Part shown: piece after piece, positions 42,542 through 50,696 of the stretch
How positions within the stretch are numbered: the stretch's first letter is position 1
Layout of the letters: the number at the start of each line of letters is the position of its first letter
Assembly (NCBI GenBank): GCA_947260025.1
Contig: CAMYON010000021.1
Span: forward strand, 4,655 to 60,324
Length of the DNA stretch: 55,670 nucleotides
Direction: 5' to 3'
Origin: an uncultured Gammaproteobacteria bacterium
Lineage (GTDB): Bacteria; Pseudomonadota; Gammaproteobacteria; GCA-001735895
The notes under the pieces: model-generated
Database searches by the model: none
The model's input: the letters and a program-made list of their open reading frames with translations, nothing else
What the model was told of the DNA's origin: nothing
Made by a program: the position numbers and the translations under genes

Positions 42542-43441
42542 TTACTGCTTGCCGATTTCGAGGAGCCAGTCACGCAGGCGTCGGGCGGAATCCGAAAGCG
42601 GGCGATTCGCGTCCCAGGTCAGGTAGAAAGAACCCGGCGCGTCGATTTCGAATTCGCCCAGTCGCAGCAACTTGCCGCGCTGCACCAGGCTTTCCACCTG
42701 TGAATGCCAGCCCAGCACGATACCCTGGTTTTCCTCGGCCGCCTGTAACGCCACCACGTAGTTATTGAAACGCCTGAAATTTGCCCGCGAACCATCGCAA
42801 CCAAACTCGCGCAGCCAGGCATCCCAGCCGGTCCAGGCCGGATCGACACTGTCGAGCTGCAACAGCGGGAACTGCAACAGATCTTCGGGATGCCGCAATT
42901 CATGCTGGGCCGCGAATTCCGCGCCACATACCGGGTAAATCCGATCATCGAACAGCCTGGCCACCTGCTCCCCGCGCCAGCTGCCGTCACCGTATCGAAT
43001 ACGGATATCGGCATTGACGAAGCCGGCATCCGAGGGATTGTCCGAAATCGCGTGATTCAGGTTGATATCGCGGTACTGCCGCCAGAATCCGCCGAGCCGC
43101 GGCATCAGCCATAGCGATGCAAACGCGGTGGTCGCCGCAATCGTCACGTCGGAGCTTTGCGCTCGATTCTTGAACTCCTGGCACAGGCGCCCGATTTGCT
43201 GGAAGCTCGAGCTCAGCACCTGGAACAGATCGATACCTTCCGGGGTCAGTTCGACGCCGCGATGGTGACGCAGGAATAACGGGCAGTCGAGCTCGGCTTC
43301 GAGCCCCTTGACCTGGCGGCTAACAGCGCCCAGCGTTACGCCGAGTTCGCTCGCGGCCGCGGTGAAGCTGCCGTGACGCGCACAGGCGTCGAAGGTATTC
43401 AGGCTGGTCAGGCTGGGTAACTGGTAATAGCGTCGCGCCAC
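42542..43441 (-). CDS. LysR-family regulator, GcvA-like
   Basis: A 299-residue LysR protein of the GcvA subgroup. The N-terminal segment LPSLTSLNTFDACARHGSFT and LGVTLGAVSRQVKGLEAEL forms the winged helix, followed by the substrate domain with the GcvA-like DIRIRYGDG motif. It is divergent from the Rieske oxygenase gene across 129 bases, so it is the likely regulator of that gene. A TATAAG at 43515-43520 in the spacer is a possible -10 for the oxygenase gene. Confidence 0.9.
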   Translation of the reverse strand: MARRYYQLPSLTSLNTFDACARHGSFTAAASELGVTLGAVSRQVKGLEAELDCPLFLRHHRGVELTPEGIDLFQVLSSSFQQIGRLCQEFKNRAQSSDVTIAATTAFASLWLMPRLGGFWRQYRDINLNHAISDNPSDAGFVNADIRIRYGDGSWRGEQVARLFDDRIYPVCGAEFAAQHELRHPEDLLQFPLLQLDSVDPAWTGWDAWLREFGCDGSRANFRRFNNYVVALQAAEENQGIVLGWHSQVESLVQRGKLLRLGEFEIDAPGSFYLTWDANRPLSDSARRLRDWLLEIGKQ

Positions 43442-43570
43442 GAAATAGGGTTGATCTCAGGTAAAGGCTAAAAGAAGATTTTTAATATTGCCAAATACTC
43501 GTTTTCAGCGCAATGTATAAGATTAAATACCATCCAGCTCTACCCGGGCTTGATATTGAGGATTAGACCT

Positions 43571-44743
43571 ATGAACCAGTCTACAGCACCAGGGATTGCG
43601 CTGGACGCGATCCTGCAACCGATAGAAAAGGCCAGCGGCCTGCCAAACCAGGCTTATACCAGCAACGACTTCCTCGCTTACGAACGCGATCACGTGCTCG
43701 GCAAGAGCTGGGCCGGGCTCTGGTTTGCCAGCGATCTGCCAAAGAAAGGCTACGTCAAACCGGTCGATTTCATGGGACTGCCGCTGGTAATCCTGCGCAA
43801 CAAGCAGGACGAGATCAAGGTCTTCCATAACGTCTGCAGCCACCGCGGCATGATCCTGGTGCATGACGAAATGGAGGTTCAGGGCGCACTGCGCTGCAAG
43901 TACCATTCATGGTCATACAACCTCGACGGCGAACTCAAGGGAACACCCCACCTGGGCGGAATCGGTCAACAGAAATCCGAGGGTTTCAATCACTGTGACC
44001 ACGGACTGAAGCCGGTTCGCAGCGTGGTGTGGATGGATGTCGTCTTCATCAACCTGTCGGGCGACGCGCCCGATTTCGAAACCTACATCCAGCCGCTGAC
44101 CGATAAATGGATCCCCTTCCTCGGCAGCACCGGTCTGGATCGGTTGCGCACCGCTGCCAACGGCAAGGGAATGCAGATCGAGGTCAAGTCGAACTGGAAG
44201 CTGGCGGTTGAAAACTATTGTGAGAGTTACCACCTGCCCTGGATTCACCCGGGTCTCAACACTTACTCGCGCCTGGAAGATCACTACCACATCATGTACG
44301 GCGACGACTTCGGCGGCCAGGGCAGTTACGCCTATCGACTGTACGACCAGGCCGGCACCGCTTTACCGAGGTTTCCGGAATGGCCGCAAGAAAAACTCGA
44401 GCAGGCGGAGTACGTATCCTTTTATCCTAACGTGCTGCTCGGCATCCAGGCCGATCACGCGTTTGCGATGATCGTCGAGCCGGTCGCCTGCGACCGCTCG
44501 ATCGAGCACCTGCGGCTGTATTACGTTGGCGACGAGGCGCTGAACGACGAGCATGCCGCCAGCCGCAGCGCGACGCTCGAATCCTGGCGCATGGTATTCA
44601 GCGAGGATATCGACGCGGTCGAGGGTATGCAGCGCGGCAGGCTGTCGCCCGGTTATGGCGGTGGCGTGTTTTCACCGGCGATGGATAATCCGACCCATCA
44701 TTTCCACCAGTGGGTGGCGCGCAAGCTGCAGGCCGCGGGCTAG
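43571..44743 (+). CDS. Rieske non-haem iron oxygenase, quaternary-ammonium type
   Basis: A 390-residue oxygenase alpha subunit. The Rieske [2Fe-2S] ligands are Cys89 and His91 (CSHRG) and Cys109 and His112 (CKYHSW). The catalytic iron site has NYCESYHLPWIH with His221 and His226. The residue that bridges electrons between subunits is Glu218 rather than the usual aspartate. This change is shared with carnitine (CntA), glycine betaine and stachydrine oxygenases, so the substrate is plausibly a quaternary amine. No reductase gene is adjacent, so electrons must come from an unlinked partner. I chose the ATG at 43571, preceded by GAGGATTAG. The 3' end overlaps the M1 peptidase gene by four bases, tail to tail. 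Confidence 0.88.
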   Translation: MNQSTAPGIALDAILQPIEKASGLPNQAYTSNDFLAYERDHVLGKSWAGLWFASDLPKKGYVKPVDFMGLPLVILRNKQDEIKVFHNVCSHRGMILVHDEMEVQGALRCKYHSWSYNLDGELKGTPHLGGIGQQKSEGFNHCDHGLKPVRSVVWMDVVFINLSGDAPDFETYIQPLTDKWIPFLGSTGLDRLRTAANGKGMQIEVKSNWKLAVENYCESYHLPWIHPGLNTYSRLEDHYHIMYGDDFGGQGSYAYRLYDQAGTALPRFPEWPQEKLEQAEYVSFYPNVLLGIQADHAFAMIVEPVACDRSIEHLRLYYVGDEALNDEHAASRSATLESWRMVFSEDIDAVEGMQRGRLSPGYGGGVFSPAMDNPTHHFHQWVARKLQAAG

Positions 44744-46731
44744 CTGCCGCCCAGGTCGAGATACAGCGGGCCGCGCGTCACCGGCCAGATGCCGCGACTG
44801 GCGGCGCGCCCGGCTTCGAACAACACGTAACTCTGCCCGCCGTAGTGCGGTAATGGCCGCAGCAGCGTTTGCAGCGTCGCCGCATCGTCCGCGCTAATCA
44901 CCAGCACCGGGGCGCCGCTTTCGAGGCGCGCGGTCCAGGCCGCGGCGGAAGTGCCGAGGGCCGCCAGCTCTGTCGGTCGTTCCAACTTCAGCTGCGCAAG
45001 CTGTGGCGCCAGATCGTCGCTGGTCGTGATCAGCAACAACGGCAGATCGATACCGCGCCGCAGATCCAGCGTTTCGAAACGCGCCTCGACATCCATCAAC
45101 CTTGCCGCCAGGTCGCGCGCGACCCGATCGAACTCGGTATCGGTGGATCCGATCATGGTCACCGTCTTCGGATTCAGCGTGACATCGCGCAGTATCGGCG
45201 GGGTTTCGTCTCGCTGCAGCAAGCGGAACAGGTCGCTATCGGGATCGAAATGGAGAGAGCGCGGTTTCGAGCTGGTTACCCATTCGACCCGGGTCAGGTT
45301 TTCGCTAACGGTTATCTCGTGGCGCTCGTGGCCATCGACGGTTTGCAGCAGTACCGGCAGCCTGAAGCGGTAGCCGGAAACCGGCTGCAGGATTTCCACG
45401 CTGGTGCGAAAGCCATCTTCCAGCTGTTCGACTCGATGGGCGCCAAGGTTCAGCCGCGGGGCACCGCGGCGATCGAGCCATTGCCTGAAGAACCAGTCGA
45501 GTTCCCTGCCGGCGCTTTGCTCGAACGCGGCCTGCAGTTCGGACCAGCCCGCCACGCCGTAGCGATGCCGTTCCCAGAACAGGCGCAGGCCCGCATCGAA
45601 AGCGGGTTGGCCGATTTCCAGGGTCAGCATATGAAAAACGAAGGCGACCTTGTTATAGCCGATCACCTGTGAAGCCTGGTGGTGCTTGGATTTGAAAGCG
45701 CGTGCCGGCTGGTCGCGATCAGCCGGCAGTGCGGCATAATCGCGCAACCATCTGATCCGCATGCTGCGCGCGGCCGCCTCGCCCTTGTCCTGCTCGAGCG
45801 CATAGTCGGCCATAAAGGTGGTCAAGCCCTCGGCCCAGTTACCATCGGCGTAATCGACCGCAACCCCGTTGCCCCACCAGTTATGCAGCACCTCGTGGGC
45901 CAACGATCGCCCGCGCATGAATGGCAGGGGAATCACCTGGCGCCCGACATAAGTCAGGTTGGGAAATCCGAGGCCCACCGGCAAAGGCGCCGAGATAACG
46001 TGAAAGTCGTCGTAGGGATAGGCTCCGATAACGTTATCGTATCGCTGGATATAATTAGCGGCAGCATCGAGATAAGTATCGGCCATCCCAACCAGGTCGG
46101 CGTGAAAGTAGGTTCGCAGGCGCAGCCCGTTTACCCGACGTTCGTTTACCTGGTAAGGGCCGGCAAACAACGATGGCGGCTCACCGGCCTGCCCGGCTTC
46201 GAATGTCGCCAGGTAAGTATCGTCCTCGGTGCTTTCCGTCACCAGTTTACCGGTGGCGACCGCGCGCTGGTTGGCGGGCACGCGAACGGCCAGGCGATAC
46301 TCGACGGGCCCCGACCAGTCATGCGGTATCCAGGCATCGCCGGCCGGAAGGTAGGTTCCGTCGCTACCGCTGCTGCCATGGGCTGGCGCGGCCTGCCCTG
46401 TACCACGGACTGGCAGCCTACCCTTCAGCTCAAACCGGATCTCGTGACGGCCGCTGTCCGGCAGCTCGACAACATAGCCACGATCCTGGCGCTGCGCGCT
46501 CACGGCAGTGCCATCGAGCGTAACCCGGTCGATGGCGATCCAGGGCGCGAGTATGAAAACAAACCGATCACGCCCTGCAACAACCACTCTGTCCCTGATT
46601 TCAATCGCGCCGCTTGCGGGGGAGAGCGTCAGCTCTATATCGTGCGACGTTGGCGGCGCGGCCTGCGCCGCCAGCATGCCGCTCGGCAGGATAAGCAGCA
46701 GCGCAAATAATTTTGGCAGGAGCTTAGTCAA
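44740..46731 (-). CDS. Exported M1-like metallopeptidase, GAMEN motif absent
   Basis: A 663-residue exported protein (signal peptide about 1-25). An M1 N-terminal beta domain is followed by a thermolysin-like catalytic domain with zinc ligands His279 and His283 (HEVLHNWWGN) and Glu301 (GNWAEGL). The spacing between the second histidine and the glutamate is 17 residues, one fewer than the usual 18. Where aminopeptidases carry the GAMEN exopeptidase motif, this protein has GLGFPNLTYVG. So it belongs to a divergent branch whose aminopeptidase activity should not be assumed. Its start lies eight bases inside the end of the ChaN-PDZ gene, showing coupling. Confidence 0.88.
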   Translation of the reverse strand: MTKLLPKLFALLLILPSGMLAAQAAPPTSHDIELTLSPASGAIEIRDRVVVAGRDRFVFILAPWIAIDRVTLDGTAVSAQRQDRGYVVELPDSGRHEIRFELKGRLPVRGTGQAAPAHGSSGSDGTYLPAGDAWIPHDWSGPVEYRLAVRVPANQRAVATGKLVTESTEDDTYLATFEAGQAGEPPSLFAGPYQVNERRVNGLRLRTYFHADLVGMADTYLDAAANYIQRYDNVIGAYPYDDFHVISAPLPVGLGFPNLTYVGRQVIPLPFMRGRSLAHEVLHNWWGNGVAVDYADGNWAEGLTTFMADYALEQDKGEAAARSMRIRWLRDYAALPADRDQPARAFKSKHHQASQVIGYNKVAFVFHMLTLEIGQPAFDAGLRLFWERHRYGVAGWSELQAAFEQSAGRELDWFFRQWLDRRGAPRLNLGAHRVEQLEDGFRTSVEILQPVSGYRFRLPVLLQTVDGHERHEITVSENLTRVEWVTSSKPRSLHFDPDSDLFRLLQRDETPPILRDVTLNPKTVTMIGSTDTEFDRVARDLAARLMDVEARFETLDLRRGIDLPLLLITTSDDLAPQLAQLKLERPTELAALGTSAAAWTARLESGAPVLVISADDAATLQTLLRPLPHYGGQSYVLFEAGRAASRGIWPVTRGPLYLDLGGS

Positions 46732-47932
46732 AGGTCTGCGGAAACCTGGCTGTCATTTCCAGGGTCTCGTCGTCGCGACGCACTTCCAGCGGCAGCCAGG
46801 TACCCGGCGCCTGTCGCTGAATGACTTCGATCAGGGCAGTCGTCGACCGGGTTTCGAAACCGGCTGCCGCCTGGATCACGTCACCCTCGCGGATGCCGGT
46901 GGCGGCGGCGACGCTGTAGTCGATCACCTGCATCACGCGCACGCCGTTATCCCCGTCCTCGATGATGATCCCCAAGCGCGGACGCGCCGGGGCCGCCGCC
47001 TGTTCTTCGGCGTCAACGACGAATACTGCGGTCGCGAGGTCGATCGGCAGCGGATCGCAGGTATCGGTGGCATCGAGGGGCAACAGCACATCGACATCGT
47101 CGATGCCCATATCGGCCAGTTGATGCGGAATGCCGTAGCCGAACTCGAGGTGACCACTACCGACGATGCCGACGACAATCGCCGTCGGGTCGCGCCGGTG
47201 CGCGGCGGCCAGGGCTTCAGCCATGGCACGGTCCCAGGTTAATTGCGCTTCGACAAAATAGGAAAAAGCGTCACTGCGCTTGATCTCGTCGATGTCCGGC
47301 TCCTCGCCTTCGGCTTCGTTACCGAGGGTCTGCTTGTAAGCATACAATTGCGCCAGTGAATCGCGGTAATCATCGCTCGCCGGGGCCGGGGTCGACAGGC
47401 CCATGCGATCTGCTTCATCGATCCCGTTCCAGCCTTGCTGCCCCACCCGGGACACCAGCTCACGATCGATATTCAAAGCCAGCGCGGTCAGGCGATTCTG
47501 CCGGGTAAACTGCAGTAAAGGTAAGTAAAGCCCGGCATCATAGCCCCACACCTTGCGCCATTCCGATTGTTCGAGAAATTCCTGTTCGCTCAAGCGCCCC
47601 GCCCCCCAGGCGTCGAGCGACGGCTGCGCCCGGCGCGGCAGCATTTCGAATCCCACCATCATGTTGGCGTTGCGCGAATGCAGCGCCGCCAGCATGTAGT
47701 GCTGCCAGCGGTGATGCGCAGCCGAGGTGTGCGTCTCGCCCAGCAGGACGATACGGGTAGCGGACAAGCGTTCGAAAATCTGCCGATTGTCGAGCACCTC
47801 TCCGTTCGCCGGGTCCAGCCATTGCGCTACATGGTGATCACAGCTGCTGCCGGAGGCCTCGCCCTGGGCCAGGCCAACGAGCGGCAATAACAAAAACAGC
47901 GAAAGCAGGCATATCCTTGCGCTAGAACTCAT
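46724..47932 (-). CDS. Exported ChaN-type protein with C-terminal PDZ domain
   Basis: A 402-residue protein with a signal peptide (about 1-25, ending LVGLAQG). A ChaN/Tiki-like haem-binding domain follows (about 30-280), with VLLGETHTSAAHHRWQ near residue 67 and VGIVGSGHLEFGYGIP near 255. A C-terminal PDZ domain (about 310-395, RLGIIIEDGDNGVRVMQVI, ATGIREGDVIQAAAG) completes it. ChaN-type proteins bind haem or act as metalloproteases (Tiki). The PDZ would bind a substrate C-terminus. It overlaps the downstream M1-like gene by eight bases, forming a likely periplasmic two-protease unit. Confidence 0.88.
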   Translation of the reverse strand: MSSSARICLLSLFLLLPLVGLAQGEASGSSCDHHVAQWLDPANGEVLDNRQIFERLSATRIVLLGETHTSAAHHRWQHYMLAALHSRNANMMVGFEMLPRRAQPSLDAWGAGRLSEQEFLEQSEWRKVWGYDAGLYLPLLQFTRQNRLTALALNIDRELVSRVGQQGWNGIDEADRMGLSTPAPASDDYRDSLAQLYAYKQTLGNEAEGEEPDIDEIKRSDAFSYFVEAQLTWDRAMAEALAAAHRRDPTAIVVGIVGSGHLEFGYGIPHQLADMGIDDVDVLLPLDATDTCDPLPIDLATAVFVVDAEEQAAAPARPRLGIIIEDGDNGVRVMQVIDYSVAAATGIREGDVIQAAAGFETRSTTALIEVIQRQAPGTWLPLEVRRDDETLEMTARFPQTFD

Positions 47933-48026
47933 CGAATCAATACTCCGGGGATTTGAAAAGGCACTGATTTGTACGCATGTCGCGAGGTTCCGGATTCACC
48001 GTGACGGTTTCGACATCCCGTCCCGG

Positions 48027-48740
48027 CTATGGTTCCACCAGCGCGAGACTGATACGCTTGTTTTGCTTGCCCTTGTTCTTGAGACCCGTGACCAAAAGCT
48101 CGCCAATCTCGGCGGTATTGCGCACGTGGGTGCCGCCGCAGGGTTGATAGTCGGTGTCCTCGATGGTGATGGTGCGGATGGTGCCATGGCCGCGTGGCGG
48201 CTGTACCGACATGGTACGTACCAGCCCCGGGTTCCGATCCAGCTCTTCGTCGGTGATGGCGCCGATATCGACCGGGATCGCCTTCGCCACCAACGCGTTT
48301 AAATCGGCGGTCAGTTTTTCCTTGTCGACGACCTCGCCCTGCAGGTCGAAATCGAGCCGACTCTCGGTCTCCCCGACGGCACCGCCGGTGGCCTGCGCGC
48401 TAATCAACGAACATACCAGGTGCATGCTGGTATGCATGCGCATCAGGCGGTGCCGACGCTCCCAGTCGATTTCCATCTCGACCGGATCACCCGCATGAAT
48501 CTCGCCCAGGTCGGCGTCTTCGAGGAAATGCACGATATTGACTCGATCCGGCGCGTAGCGTGTATCGACCACGCGATAATCGCGGCCGTCGATCGTCAGG
48601 CGCCCGGTATCGCCCGGCTGTCCACCGCCCAGCGGGTAAAAAATGGTGGCCGCCAGCACGACGCCGTTATTGAGCACATCGACCACTTCACTGTTCAGTG
48701 TCTTCTGGTAACTGTCTTGGTAAAATACTTTTTCCGTCAT
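48027..48740 (-). CDS. Alanyl-tRNA editing protein, AlaX family
   Basis: A 237-residue free-standing editing domain. The zinc-binding motifs are HTSMH at about residue 103 and CGGTH at about 202, which hydrolyse mischarged Ser-tRNA(Ala) or Gly-tRNA(Ala) and so correct AlaRS errors. The N-terminal beta domain with YPLGGGQPGDTG is also typical. It has no aminoacylation core. It diverges from dinB. Upstream of the ATG at 48740 nothing suggests a longer form. Confidence 0.92.
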   Translation of the reverse strand: MTEKVFYQDSYQKTLNSEVVDVLNNGVVLAATIFYPLGGGQPGDTGRLTIDGRDYRVVDTRYAPDRVNIVHFLEDADLGEIHAGDPVEMEIDWERRHRLMRMHTSMHLVCSLISAQATGGAVGETESRLDFDLQGEVVDKEKLTADLNALVAKAIPVDIGAITDEELDRNPGLVRTMSVQPPRGHGTIRTITIEDTDYQPCGGTHVRNTAEIGELLVTGLKNKGKQNKRISLALVEP

Positions 48741-48806
48741 CGCCTGGCCTCGCCTGTCATGCGACGATTCTTACCCAGCCGGAAGCTCGAAGCAAGTCGA
48801 TAACCA

Positions 48807-49883
48807 GTGAATTCAACAACGCAACTCCAGCGCAAGATTATTCATATCGACGCCGACTGCTTCTACGCCGCGGTCGAGGTGCGCGACAATCCTGCGCTCA
48901 GCGGCAAACCGATTGCGGTCGGCGGTAGCGCCACTCGCCGCGGGGTGATAGCGACCGCGAGCTACGAGGCGCGCAAGTTCGGTGTGCATTCGGCGATGGC
49001 GAGCGCGACCGCGATCAAGCGCTGCCCGCAGCTCATCCTGATCCCCGGGCGCATGTCGGTGTATCGCGAGGCTTCACGCCAGATGCACGAAATCTTCGCC
49101 GAGTACACCGAGTTGATCGAGCCGTTGTCGCTGGACGAGGCCTTCCTCGACGTCTCCGCCTGCCCGCGCTGTCGCGGCAGCGCGACCCTGATCGCGCAGG
49201 AAATCCGCCAGCGCATCGCCGAGCGCATCGGCATTACCGTGTCTGCCGGCATCGCGCCCAACAAGTTTATTGCCAAGGTCGCAAGCGACTGGAACAAACC
49301 TAACGGGCAATATGTCGTGACTCCGGATCGGGTCGATGATTTTCTCGAGGCGCTGCCGGTCAATCGCATCTGGGGCGTCGGCAAGGTCACCGCGGAGCGG
49401 CTCGAGCAGCAGGGCATTAGAACCTGCGGCGACGTGCGGCGCCACGATATCTACCAGTTCGTGCAGCAATTCGGCCAGTTCGGCGAGCACATCCACAAAC
49501 TCGCGCACGGTATCGACGAGCGCCCGGTGGTCTCCGAATGGCGGCGCAAATCGGTTAGCGTAGAGAACACCTACGACCAGGACCTGCCCGATCTAGAAAG
49601 CTGCCAGCAGCAGATTCCGGCGCTGCTCGAATCACTGCAGCAACGCCTGCAGCGGCTCGACGAAGATTACCGTATTCAGAATTGCTTCCTCAAAATGAAG
49701 TTCTTCGACTTCAACCAGACCACGATAGAGCGTCGGCAAACCGAACCCAGTTACGACGATTACGCGATGCTGTGCGAAGAAGCCTGGCAGCGCGGCCAGG
49801 TGCCGGTGCGGTTGCTTGGCATCGGCGCACGCCTGATCGACCTGACCGACGCCAGCGGACAAATGGACCTGTTCGAAAATTGA
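48807..49883 (+). CDS. dinB: DNA polymerase IV
   Basis: A 358-residue Y-family translesion polymerase. Catalytic residues are in IHIDADCFYAAVEVRD and PLSLDEAFLDVS, followed by finger, thumb (VGKVTAERLEQQGIRTCGDV) and little-finger domains. The C-terminus ends in QMDLFEN, a clean sliding-clamp-binding motif. GTG start; the MNSTTQLQRKIIHIDAD beginning matches the family. No LexA box is obvious in the 66-base spacer with the AlaX gene. Confidence 0.95.
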   Translation: MNSTTQLQRKIIHIDADCFYAAVEVRDNPALSGKPIAVGGSATRRGVIATASYEARKFGVHSAMASATAIKRCPQLILIPGRMSVYREASRQMHEIFAEYTELIEPLSLDEAFLDVSACPRCRGSATLIAQEIRQRIAERIGITVSAGIAPNKFIAKVASDWNKPNGQYVVTPDRVDDFLEALPVNRIWGVGKVTAERLEQQGIRTCGDVRRHDIYQFVQQFGQFGEHIHKLAHGIDERPVVSEWRRKSVSVENTYDQDLPDLESCQQQIPALLESLQQRLQRLDEDYRIQNCFLKMKFFDFNQTTIERRQTEPSYDDYAMLCEEAWQRGQVPVRLLGIGARLIDLTDASGQMDLFEN

Positions 49884-49979
49884 CCGTCCAGGGGCAAAAA
49901 CCGACCGCCTGTCCAAAACTGTCAAAAAATTACACTTGTTTTTATTTATCAGAGAGTTAAGCTCGCCTTTAAATGTAGG

Positions 49980-50007
49980 TTGATAATAATATTCGCTAAC
50001 TTATCAA
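49980..50007. repeat. Inverted repeat TTGATAA-N14-TTATCAA
   Basis: Seven-base arms at 49980-49986 and 50001-50007 lie in the spacer after dinB, upstream of a small ORF. The size fits a dimeric regulator site, but no consensus is recognised. The 145-base spacer is otherwise AT-rich with no gene. Confidence 0.35.
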
Positions 50008-50028
50008 GTATCAGGGCTAGGTATCTCA

Positions 50029-50217
50029 ATGGGCAAAAAATCAACGGCTCCGGCGTTCGAATCACTGATCTCGTCACCCTGGGGCATGGCACCGGACAAC
50101 TCCTATTACGGCGATCCTCGCTACGTGCAGAAAGAACAACACGGGCTGGAGCACATCGAACGCGACAAGACCGACGAAGACGGCGTCGAGCAGGTCGTGA
50201 TTCTGGGTTACAACTAG
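50029..50217 (+). CDS. Small unknown protein, 62 residues
   Basis: A 62-codon frame starting at ATG. The product is hydrophilic, acidic in its second half (HIERDKTDEDGVEQVVI), rich in Tyr, Gly and Pro in the middle, and lacks a signal peptide, membrane helix or cysteines. I do not recognise it. Support for being real: protein-like composition, in-frame upstream dyad, and a hairpin cluster starting on its stop codon. A clear Shine-Dalgarno is missing (weak CTAGGT upstream). It could be a stress or leader peptide. Confidence 0.5.
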   Translation: MGKKSTAPAFESLISSPWGMAPDNSYYGDPRYVQKEQHGLEHIERDKTDEDGVEQVVILGYN

Positions 50218-50278
50218 GTTTCGCCGAAACCGGTCGGTCACTCCGACCTCCCGGGCAGCCCGGAACTTCGTTCCGAGG
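50217..50278 (+). other. Cluster of small hairpins after the 62-residue ORF
   Basis: Four short stems lie head to tail. GGTTTC-GCC-GAAACC is at 50217-50231 and GGTCGG-TCACT-CCGACC at 50232-50248. CCGGG-CAG-CCCGG at 50251-50263 and CGGAAC-TTC-GTTCCG at 50261-50275 share three bases, so only one of these two can form at a time. CCTC (50247-50250) could also pair with GAGG (50275-50278). An A/T-rich stretch follows. It may be a structured RNA element or a complex terminator. Confidence 0.5.
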
Positions 50279-50337
50279 CCTTAATTCTATTTTCTTAGGT
50301 GTCAGCCTGCAGTTGACCGCCCATCTGCCTGTGCAAA

Positions 50338-50580
50338 ATGATCAATGACATTTTGCTGATCCTGGTCGCATCCGCGACCTCGACGCTGACCGCAATCACC
50401 GGTATCGGCGGCGGCATGATGCTGATCGCGATCATGCCCGGATTTCTGCCGCCGGCCGCCATCGTGCCGGTACACGCCACGGTGCAATTGTTCTCGAATT
50501 CGAGTCGCGCCCTGTTCGGCTGGCAGTTCCTGCGCTGGGATTTGTTGCCGAGGCAATTGTCGGTTGGCTTGTTGCTTTAG
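50338..50580 (+). pseudogene. Truncated TauE/SafE sulfite-exporter family gene
   Basis: An 80-codon frame matching only the first two or three membrane helices of TauE/SafE-family permeases (ATSTLTAITGIGGGMMLIAI with the glycine-rich motif, then the amphipathic LFGWQFLRWDLLPRQL). Full-length family members have about 250 residues and seven or eight helices. The frame ends at TAG after GLLL, and no continuation is found in other frames before the next gene. No ribosome-binding site is evident. It is most likely a gene remnant left by deletion. Confidence 0.75.
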
Positions 50581-50696
50581 ATCAAATCCAGTGTCTCCCG
50601 CCACTGGTAAAATATTTGATTAGAATTGATTAAAGCGCTGTAATATTCTCACTCATTGATACGACAGTATTGCGCCTGCAGGACTTGTTTATCTTA

